DNA of 13,585 nt, from NCBI GenBank assembly GCA_900550025.1, contig URQP01000075.1, forward strand, positions 1 to 13,585. The letters are read 5' to 3'. Source of the DNA: an uncultured Porphyromonadaceae bacterium (GTDB lineage: Bacteria; Bacteroidota; Bacteroidia; Bacteroidales; Muribaculaceae). Both the position numbers and the translations under genes were made by a program. The first letter of the stretch is position 1. Each line of letters starts with the position of its first letter. The notes under the pieces are model-generated. The model had not been told where the DNA came from, did not search any database, and saw only the letters and a list, made by a program, of their open reading frames with translations. Below are positions 1-6,019 of this stretch, in pieces.

Positions 1-74
1 GAGGAATACACCCCCTCCAAACAAAAATCCGGGCGCGACAGATGCCACAGACTACACATATAATATATTATCAC

Positions 75-82
75 TATCTTTG
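75..82 (+). promoter_or_regulatory. Bacteroidetes-type -7 promoter box for the PfkB kinase
   Basis: The sequence TATCTTTG matches the Bacteroidetes -7 consensus TAnnTTTG and is followed by C, as is common. It ends 19 bases before the chosen ATG, which would give a short 5' leader. No clear TTTG -33 box is visible about 20 bases upstream, so the assignment rests on the -7 box alone. The rest of 1-101 shows no gene that I can support. Confidence 0.6.
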
Positions 83-101
83 CAACCTCAAAAAAACACA
101 T

Positions 102-983
102 ATGAAGAAAATTTGTTGCATCGGACATATCACATTAGATAAGATAATAACACCTGAGAAGGAAGTATATATGCCAGGGGGAACTGCATTCTACTTTGCA
201 CATGGAATATGCAGCCTCAACTCCAAGGCCAATTTCGAATTAGTGACATCGCTTGCCGAGACTGAAATGAAAGCCGTAGATGAAATACGCGCAAGAGGCG
301 CGAAAGTCACAGTCTTGCCAAGCCGCCATACCGTTTTTTTTGAAAACACCTACGGAGAGAACCAAAACAACCGCAAACAAAGGGTATTGGCAAAAGCCGA
401 CCCATTCACCGCAAAGTCGCTTGACGGCGTAGATGCAGACATTTTCCATTTGGGCAGCCTGCTTGCCGACGATTTCCCGATTGAAGTGTTTGAAATGCTA
501 TCGTCAGAAGGAATATTGTCGGTCGATGCCCAAGGCTATCTCCGCGAAGTAAGAGGCGACAAAGTATACGCCATTGACTGGAAAAACAAACAAGATTTTT
601 TAAGATACGTAGACATACTGAAAGTCAACGAATTCGAAATTGAAGCACTCACCGGATACACCGATTGCGAAAAAGCAGCGATCCAACTTGCAAAATGGGG
701 CGTCAAAGAAGTGTGCATCACGCTCGGCAGCTACGGCTCAGTGATTTTTGACAACGACAAATTCTACAAGATAGAAGCTTTCCCGCCCAAGAAAGTAATC
801 GACGCCACCGGATGCGGTGACACTTATTCCACAGGATACCTCTATAAAAGGGCTTCTGGAGAAGGAATCTACGAGTCTGGACTATTCGCAGCGGCAATGT
901 CCACATTAAAATTAGAGCATTCAGGGCCATTCAACAAAAGCGAAGCCGATGTATATGCACTAATGCAAAAGCATCACGACTGA
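102..983 (+). CDS. PfkB-family (ribokinase-like) sugar kinase
   Basis: A 293-residue cytoplasmic kinase of the PfkB/ribokinase family, which transfers the ATP gamma-phosphate to a sugar or nucleoside hydroxyl. The C-terminal signature is plain: DATGCGD at residues 234-240 is the anion-hole and catalytic-base motif, with D240 as the expected base. The N-terminus (GHITLDKI, then GGTAFYFA at 26-33) fits the substrate-side Gly-Gly motif of the family. The ATG at 102 was preferred to an in-frame ATG at 42 because the promoter box at 75-82 lies between them and the family homology begins at MKKICCIGHITLD. The 3' end overlaps the convergent nucleotidyltransferase gene by 10 bases. The substrate cannot be read from the sequence. 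A link to the amino-sugar genes next door is possible, but the opposite orientation gives it little support. Confidence 0.85.
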   Translation: MKKICCIGHITLDKIITPEKEVYMPGGTAFYFAHGICSLNSKANFELVTSLAETEMKAVDEIRARGAKVTVLPSRHTVFFENTYGENQNNRKQRVLAKADPFTAKSLDGVDADIFHLGSLLADDFPIEVFEMLSSEGILSVDAQGYLREVRGDKVYAIDWKNKQDFLRYVDILKVNEFEIEALTGYTDCEKAAIQLAKWGVKEVCITLGSYGSVIFDNDKFYKIEAFPPKKVIDATGCGDTYSTGYLYKRASGEGIYESGLFAAAMSTLKLEHSGPFNKSEADVYALMQKHHD

Positions 984-1720
984 CTGCTCAGCCATTTTTC
1001 AGCCGAAACAAGAGTGTCAGGTTTGCCAATGTCAAACCAAGCATATTCCTGCCGAGGCGCATAACCCATAATATTCAACCGCTGACAATTATCCAGATAA
1101 AAAGGAACAATCGAAAACTTATGTTCTTGCGTATAACTCCCCAAAAATGGAAACACAGATGGCGAGATAACGTGGATTCCACCAAATGCCATTTCCTGCC
1201 ACATACCTTTTTTGTAAGCAAAACCTTCCGGCTTCACTTCGCCTGTCTTTATATTTATCCAACCATGAAGCCGGTTACTGCCGTCAAGGAGCAAATAGCG
1301 TGAAGTGGCACGCCCCGCCACCAACAAGGTGGCATCAGCGTTATGGTGCAAATGATATTGATAGAACTCCGACAAATCAATATCTGTAAGCACATCCGCA
1401 TTATGCACAAGGAAAGGCTCGCTGCCGTCAAGAAAACCACGCGCTTTCAATATGCCGCCTCCGGTGTCAAGCAATTCACCGCGTTCGTCACTGATATGGA
1501 CATCGACACCGAAATTGACGTTTTCATTCAAGAAATCAACAATCTGCTGCCCGAAATGATGGATGTTAACAACTATTTCCGTGAATCCGCAAGCCTTCAG
1601 ATTCAGAATCACACGTTGCAACATCGGCACACCTCCGACACGCACCAGCGCTTTAGGCATACTGTCGGTCAGCGGACGCAAACGAGTACCAAGTCCCGCC
1701 GCAAAAACCATCGCCTTCAT
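974..1720 (-). CDS. MurU-like sugar-1-phosphate nucleotidyltransferase
   Basis: A 248-residue nucleotidyltransferase of the GT-A/NTP_transferase fold, which joins a sugar 1-phosphate to an NTP to give an NDP-sugar and pyrophosphate. The N-terminal signature FAAGLGTRLRPLT (6-18) with PKAL (22-25) is the nucleotide-binding loop. DTGGGI (85-90) and HNADVLTDID (106-115) match the substrate loop and metal-binding aspartate region of MurU-type and related short enzymes. It lacks the C-terminal left-handed beta-helix of GlmU, so it is not an acetyltransferase fusion. It starts 3 bases after the stop of the kinase-RapZ gene, so translational coupling is likely. That pairing mirrors amgK-murU of pseudomonads and argues for UDP-MurNAc or UDP-GlcNAc formation. 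A mannose-1-phosphate guanylyltransferase or a heptose-phosphate transferase remains possible. The family call is firm; the substrate is inferred from context. Confidence 0.85.
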   Translation of the reverse strand: MKAMVFAAGLGTRLRPLTDSMPKALVRVGGVPMLQRVILNLKACGFTEIVVNIHHFGQQIVDFLNENVNFGVDVHISDERGELLDTGGGILKARGFLDGSEPFLVHNADVLTDIDLSEFYQYHLHHNADATLLVAGRATSRYLLLDGSNRLHGWINIKTGEVKPEGFAYKKGMWQEMAFGGIHVISPSVFPFLGSYTQEHKFSIVPFYLDNCQRLNIMGYAPRQEYAWFDIGKPDTLVSAEKWLSSQS

Positions 1721-1723
1721 AAC

Positions 1724-3154
1724 CTAAGACCTTACATTAAACGTCTGCTCTATGTTCTGCTCTCGGTGCACAAGTTCGACCTTCACATTAAACGACTTGT
1801 TTATATGTTCAGCCAGATGCTGCGCACAATATACAGAACGATGCTGCCCACCGGTACATCCGAAACAAACCATCAGGTTTGTAAACCCGCGCTCCACATA
1901 ACGCTTAACCGACGCATCGACCAAAGCATAAGCATGGTTGAGGAATTCTATGATTTCACCATCATCCTCCAAGAACTTAACGACAGGCTCATCCAAGCCT
2001 GTAAACGGTTTATAACGGTCGTACTTACCCGGATTGTTGACGGCACGGCAATCAAACACGAACCCGCCGCCATTGCCGGTGGCATCATTAGGAATTCCTT
2101 TTTTATATGCAAAACTCATCACCTTCACTGTCAACATCCGCTTCTGCAAGTCGTCTGAAAACTGCTTCATATTTACCAATTCTGTCAGCACCTTGCTAAG
2201 ATACGGATATTCAGGATAAGGCTCTTTCAACAAATTCCGGAGATTCTCAATTGCGAAAGGCACACTTTGTATGAAATGCGGCTTCTTCTCAAAATATCCG
2301 CGGAAACCATAAGCGCCAAGCACCTGCAACGTACGGAACAGAACAAAATGACGCAGCTGAGCATAAAAATAAGCCTCATCTACCGGCTGGTACTTGCGTA
2401 AAGCCGAGATATACTCTTTCACCAGCTCCCTGCGCAAACTGTCCGGAAGATTAGCCTTTGCCTGCCACAGGAAAGAAGCCACATCGTAATAGAACGGGCC
2501 TTTTCTTCCCCCTTGGAAATCAATGAACCAAGGCTGGCCATCCCTTATCATAACATTACGCGACTGGAAATCACGATACATAAATGTTGCCGAAGAACTA
2601 CGCAAAAGCACATCGGTCATCTTCTGGAAATCGTCTTCCAACTTGTCTTCAAGGAATTCCAACCCGGTCGCTTTCAAAAAACAATATTTGAAATAGTTCA
2701 AATCCCACATTATGGAGCGGCTGTCGAACTCAGCCGCCGGATAACAATAGCCGAAATCCATACCATCGGCACCGGCAAACTGTATGTCGGGCAAAAGACG
2801 TATCGTTTTTGCGAGCAATTGTTTCTCCTCATCGCTGAACACGCTTGTCTTCCTGCCTTTCTCTATGGCATTAAACAGCAATTCATCGCCTAAATCCTCC
2901 TGCACATACGACATCCTGTCATCAGAAAAGGCATATACCTCCGGGACTGGAATCCCCTTGTTGCGGAAATGCCTGTCCATATAGATAAATGCCTCATTCT
3001 CCTCCCTGCAAGTGCCGACAACGCCTATCAGTGTCCGCGTACCTGAAAGGCGGAAATACCTGCGGTTTGAACCGGAAGAAGGCATCTCGGTTATTGATTC
3101 GGGCTCACAACCCGCAACTTTCTTATATAAATCTTTTAACACCGTCAAATCCAT
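1724..3154 (-). CDS. AmgK-like sugar kinase fused to a RapZ C-terminal domain
   Basis: A 476-residue two-domain protein. Residues 1 to about 330 are an APH/ChoK-fold kinase: a nucleotide loop SSGSNRRYFRL (26-36), a catalytic loop YRDFQSRN (193-200, D195 the expected base, the usual leading His replaced by Tyr), and the metal aspartate in IDFQGG (211-216). This set resembles AmgK, the anomeric MurNAc/GlcNAc kinase. Residues 339-476 are a RapZ C-terminal domain, with GIP (353-355), FVFDCR (365-370), TGLDEP (385-390) and GCTGGQHRS (432-440). In enterobacteria this domain binds GlcN6P and the small RNA GlmZ. The N-terminal P-loop ATPase of true RapZ is absent, so a plain rapZ label would mislead. 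It is the first gene of a two-gene unit with the MurU-like enzyme and has its own promoter box at 3179-3186. Both domain assignments are strong; substrate and sensing role are inferred. Confidence 0.9.
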   Translation of the reverse strand: MDLTVLKDLYKKVAGCEPESITEMPSSGSNRRYFRLSGTRTLIGVVGTCREENEAFIYMDRHFRNKGIPVPEVYAFSDDRMSYVQEDLGDELLFNAIEKGRKTSVFSDEEKQLLAKTIRLLPDIQFAGADGMDFGYCYPAAEFDSRSIMWDLNYFKYCFLKATGLEFLEDKLEDDFQKMTDVLLRSSSATFMYRDFQSRNVMIRDGQPWFIDFQGGRKGPFYYDVASFLWQAKANLPDSLRRELVKEYISALRKYQPVDEAYFYAQLRHFVLFRTLQVLGAYGFRGYFEKKPHFIQSVPFAIENLRNLLKEPYPEYPYLSKVLTELVNMKQFSDDLQKRMLTVKVMSFAYKKGIPNDATGNGGGFVFDCRAVNNPGKYDRYKPFTGLDEPVVKFLEDDGEIIEFLNHAYALVDASVKRYVERGFTNLMVCFGCTGGQHRSVYCAQHLAEHINKSFNVKVELVHREQNIEQTFNVRS

Positions 3155-3178
3155 AGCTTAAAGACATATTTTATTTTA

Positions 3179-3186
3179 CAAAGATA
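3179..3186 (-). promoter_or_regulatory. -7 promoter box for the kinase-RapZ operon
   Basis: Read on the minus strand this is TATCTTTG, an exact TAnnTTTG match. It ends 24 bases before the ATG of the kinase-RapZ gene. It faces the phoH promoter box at 3219-3226 across about 30 bases, making a compact divergent promoter region. No good -33 TTTG was found. Confidence 0.6.
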
Positions 3187-3218
3187 CGATTTTCCATCAT
3201 AGGTTCACGTATATTTTG

Positions 3219-3226
3219 TAATTTTG
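3219..3226 (+). promoter_or_regulatory. -7 promoter box for phoH
   Basis: TAATTTTG followed by C matches the TAnnTTTG consensus and ends 19 bases before the phoH ATG. No convincing -33 box is seen. A short inverted repeat (ATACG at 3184-3188, CGTAT at 3208-3212) lies between the two divergent boxes but is too short to call an operator. Confidence 0.6.
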
Positions 3227-3245
3227 CAACACTATAAATTCTTAT

Positions 3246-4214
3246 ATGGTTGAACGATTGGTTATAATCGACAATGTCGATCCTGTAATATTTTACGGTG
3301 TCAACAATACTAACATGCAGCTCATACGCAACTTATTCCCTAAATTGCGCATAGCTGCGCGCGGCACACTAATCAAAGCCCTCGGCGACGAAGACGAGAC
3401 CTCCGACTTCGAGAAAAAAATAAAGGAGCTGGAAAGCTACTGCGTGAAATACAACCGGCTAAACGAAGACGTGATACTCGACATCGTAAAAGGCAATCCA
3501 CCAAAAGAATTGAAAATCGATGATGCCATCATCTACGGAGTAAACGGCAAACCCATACAAGCCCGCTCAGCCAACCAGCAAAAATTAGTAAAAGCTTTCA
3601 ATGAGAACGATCTCACATTCGCTCTTGGTCCTGCAGGGACAGGAAAGACATACGTAGCCATTGCCCTTGCAGTAAAGGCTTTGAAAAACCGGGAAATACG
3701 CAAGGTGATACTTTCACGCCCCGCCGTAGAAGCCGGCGAGAAATTAGGATTCCTCCCGGGCGATATGAAAGACAAAATCGACCCATACCTGCAGCCGCTC
3801 TACGACGCGTTGGAAGACATGATTCCGACAAACAAGCTGAAAGAATATATGGAAACCAACGTGATACAGATAGCACCGTTGGCTTTTATGCGCGGACGAA
3901 CGCTGAGCGACGCGGTAATAATCCTCGACGAGGCACAAAACACCACAACCCATCAGATAAAAATGTTCCTGACACGGCTCGGTATGAACGCCAAGATGGT
4001 CGTGACAGGCGACATCACACAAATAGACTTGCCACACTCCCAGACTTCAGGATTGGTACAGGCTTTGAACGTGCTGCATAGGGTACCGGGTATCGCGAAA
4101 GTGCAGTTCGACAAAAAGGACATCGTCCGCCACCAACTTGTACAACGGATAGTCGAAGCATACGAAAAGCATGACGAGGCAATCCGGAAACTAAGGACAC
4201 AAGAAAAAGAATAA
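3246..4214 (+). CDS. phoH: PhoH-like P-loop ATPase (YbeZ type)
   Basis: A 322-residue PhoH/YbeZ-family cytoplasmic ATPase. The core carries a Walker A GPAGTGKT (128-135), the PhoH-typical [18 protein letters not shown] (156-173), a Walker B IILDEAQN (225-232), and [11 protein letters not shown] (253-263). An N-terminal domain of about 100 residues precedes the ATPase, as in YbeZ. Proteins of this family are linked to RNA metabolism and in several bacteria work with the endoribonuclease YbeY; no ybeY lies in this window. Despite the historical name, the sequence shows no Pho-box-like control. The gene has its own promoter box and is followed 19 bases later by purC, so the two are probably co-transcribed. 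The family assignment is secure and the cellular role less so. Confidence 0.95.
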   Translation: MVERLVIIDNVDPVIFYGVNNTNMQLIRNLFPKLRIAARGTLIKALGDEDETSDFEKKIKELESYCVKYNRLNEDVILDIVKGNPPKELKIDDAIIYGVNGKPIQARSANQQKLVKAFNENDLTFALGPAGTGKTYVAIALAVKALKNREIRKVILSRPAVEAGEKLGFLPGDMKDKIDPYLQPLYDALEDMIPTNKLKEYMETNVIQIAPLAFMRGRTLSDAVIILDEAQNTTTHQIKMFLTRLGMNAKMVVTGDITQIDLPHSQTSGLVQALNVLHRVPGIAKVQFDKKDIVRHQLVQRIVEAYEKHDEAIRKLRTQEKE

Positions 4215-4233
4215 CCAAAAACATAATACGACT

Positions 4234-5184
4234 ATGGCGACTTTAGTTAAGACAGATTTTCATTTTCCGGGACAAAAAAGCGTATACCACGGAAAAGTAC
4301 GCGACGTGTATGACATCAACGACGACCTTATGGTCATGGTTGCTACCGACAGAATATCGGCATTCGACGTAATCCTTCCCAAAGGCATTCCTTTCAAAGG
4401 ACAAGTATTGAACCAAATTGCCGCTACATTCCTCGACGCGACAGCCGACATCGTACCGAATTGGAAACTTGCCACCCCGGACCCGATGGTGACAGTAGGA
4501 CTGAAATGCGAAGGATTCCGCGTAGAGATGATCATCCGCGGATACCTGACAGGCAGCGCATGGCGTGAATATGCAGCCGGATGCCGTGAACTATGCGGAG
4601 TACGTCTGCCGGAAGGGATGAAAGAAAACCAAAAATTCCCTGAACCGATAATCACACCGACGACAAAAGCCGAAGCCGGACATGACGAAAACATATCGAA
4701 AGAAGAAATCATAGCCCAAGGAATTGTCTCGAAAGAAGACTATGAAACAATGGAACGCTATACACGCGCACTATTCGAGAGAGGCACAAAAATGGCCGCC
4801 GAAAAGGGACTGATTCTTGTCGACACAAAATATGAGTTCGGGAAACGTGACGGCAAAGTCTATCTCATAGATGAAATCCACACACCCGACTCTTCGCGCT
4901 ACTTCTATGCAGACGGCTACGAGGAACGCTTCGAGAAAGGCGAACCGCAACGCCAACTGTCAAAGGAATTCGTACGCCAATGGCTCATCGAGCATAATTT
5001 CATGGGCAAACCGGGACAAGTCGTACCGGAAATGACCGACGAATACTGCGAGTCTGTATCCAACCGGTATATCGAGCTATACGAACATATAACAGGACAC
5101 AAATTCGAGAAAAAAGAAGACGGCGACATTGCCTCCCGCATCGAGCGCAACGTCAACGCCTGCCTTGAATCATTGAAACGGTAA
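4234..5184 (+). CDS. purC: SAICAR synthetase (phosphoribosylaminoimidazole-succinocarboxamide synthase)
   Basis: A 316-residue enzyme that condenses CAIR with aspartate using ATP to give SAICAR, a late step of IMP synthesis. Family motifs in order: [10 protein letters not shown] (18-27), the nucleotide-binding region; [13 protein letters not shown] (37-49); [16 protein letters not shown] (98-113); [12 protein letters not shown] (141-152); LVDTKYEFG (195-203); and [13 protein letters not shown] (211-223), which carries the metal and substrate acids. It is longer than the roughly 237-residue E. coli enzyme and is of the longer type with an extended C-terminal region. The ATG lies 19 bases after phoH with no Shine-Dalgarno sequence, normal for this phylum. 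It sits between phoH and menG with no other purine gene near, so the grouping looks like operon sharing and not a pathway cluster. Confidence 0.97.
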   Translation: MATLVKTDFHFPGQKSVYHGKVRDVYDINDDLMVMVATDRISAFDVILPKGIPFKGQVLNQIAATFLDATADIVPNWKLATPDPMVTVGLKCEGFRVEMIIRGYLTGSAWREYAAGCRELCGVRLPEGMKENQKFPEPIITPTTKAEAGHDENISKEEIIAQGIVSKEDYETMERYTRALFERGTKMAAEKGLILVDTKYEFGKRDGKVYLIDEIHTPDSSRYFYADGYEERFEKGEPQRQLSKEFVRQWLIEHNFMGKPGQVVPEMTDEYCESVSNRYIELYEHITGHKFEKKEDGDIASRIERNVNACLESLKR

Positions 5185-5205
5185 TTTTTATTTAACAACA
5201 ATCAT

Positions 5206-5263
5206 AAGTGTGTCGACATACAACAATCGTATTTCCATACGGCGGTTGCATCTCGACACACTT
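5206..5263 (+). promoter_or_regulatory. Long imperfect hairpin in the purC-menG gap
   Basis: A 58-base nested inverted repeat. The outer stem is a perfect 11 bp: AAGTGTGTCGA (5206-5216) with TCGACACACTT (5253-5263). After a C-C mismatch come A5218-T5251 and T5219-A5250, a mismatch, CAAC/GTTG (5221-5224 with 5245-5248), a small internal loop, and CGTAT/ATACG (5228-5232 with 5237-5241) closing a TTCC loop. It begins 21 bases after the purC stop and ends 15 bases before the menG ATG. It may be a partial terminator, an mRNA-processing or stability hairpin, or a leader controlling menG. The sequence after it (TTCCTTTCCC) is a poor T-tract, so a strong intrinsic terminator is less likely. The pairing is read directly; the function is unknown. 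Confidence 0.7.
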
Positions 5264-5278
5264 TCCTTTCCCATAGAT

Positions 5279-6019
5279 ATGGACTATAAAGCAGAAAAAA
5301 TCACCCCATACGGAACAGAAGAAAGCAAGACAGAGCAAGTCCGCGAAATGTTCGACTCGATTGCTCCGGCATACGACTTTATGAACAAGGCCATGACTTT
5401 CGGCATTGACAGGATATGGCGCAGAATAGCAGTGAGAAAATTGCGCCGCTACCCGATACGGACCATCCTCGACGTGGCAACCGGCACCGGCGACCTCGCA
5501 CTATTGCTCTACAAAAAACTTTCACCGGAAAAGATATGCGGCATCGACTTGTCCGAAGGTATGCTTTCCATCGCAAGAGACAAGGCAAAGAGAGCCGGTT
5601 GTGACGGAAAAATAGCTTTCGAAAAAGGAGATTGTCTCAACTTAAAGTATGCGGAAGGGGCATTCGACGCGGTAACTGTGGCATACGGCGTCCGCAATTT
5701 CGAGCATCTTGACAAGGGATATGCCGAGATGTACCGTGTACTCGGCTCTGGAGGCGTAATTTGTGTCATAGAGCTTTCAACTCCGCAGAATCCGTTCATC
5801 CGCAAGATTTACGATTTATATACCAATCATCTGATTCCATCGGCAGGAAAACTGATTTCAAAAGACGTACGAGCATACTCCTATCTGCCGGAAAGCATAG
5901 CTGCCGTAGCACAAGGCAATGACATGCTGGCCATTATGAGCCGTGCCGGCTTCATCAACTGCCGTTGCTACCGGTTGACATTCGGGACATGCACCATCTA
6001 TATGGGAGAAAAAAAGTAA
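5279..6019 (+). CDS. menG: Demethylmenaquinone methyltransferase (UbiE/MenG family)
   Basis: A 246-residue class I SAM methyltransferase that C-methylates demethylmenaquinone to menaquinone, the last step of the quinone pathway used by this phylum. Visible are the UbiE family block YDFMNKAMTFGIDRIWR (32-48), SAM motif I LDVATGTGDLA (64-74), the acidic end of beta-2 in GIDLSEGM (88-95), VAYGVRNFEHLDKGYAEMYR (134-153), and the second signature RVLGSGGVICVIELS (153-167). The ATG at 5279 was chosen because the family homology starts at MDYKAEKITPYG. An in-frame GTG at 5210 would translate through the hairpin and adds 23 residues without family character. The gene ends flush with the stop of the convergent pseudouridine synthase gene. 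No TAnnTTTG box was found just upstream, so transcription probably comes from the phoH promoter. Confidence 0.95.
   Translation: MDYKAEKITPYGTEESKTEQVREMFDSIAPAYDFMNKAMTFGIDRIWRRIAVRKLRRYPIRTILDVATGTGDLALLLYKKLSPEKICGIDLSEGMLSIARDKAKRAGCDGKIAFEKGDCLNLKYAEGAFDAVTVAYGVRNFEHLDKGYAEMYRVLGSGGVICVIELSTPQNPFIRKIYDLYTNHLIPSAGKLISKDVRAYSYLPESIAAVAQGNDMLAIMSRAGFINCRCYRLTFGTCTIYMGEKK

Noticed and set aside
42..101. An earlier in-frame ATG for the PfkB kinase
   Set aside because: It would place the promoter box inside the coding region, and the added 20 residues do not look like the family.
1343..2158. A plus-strand open frame of 271 codons
   Set aside because: It lies antisense to the nucleotidyltransferase and kinase-RapZ genes, has no recognisable domain and low-complexity His/Arg/Thr-rich composition typical of a shadow frame.
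5210..5278. A GTG start extending menG by 23 codons
   Set aside because: It would make the hairpin coding, and the UbiE homology begins at the ATG at 5279.
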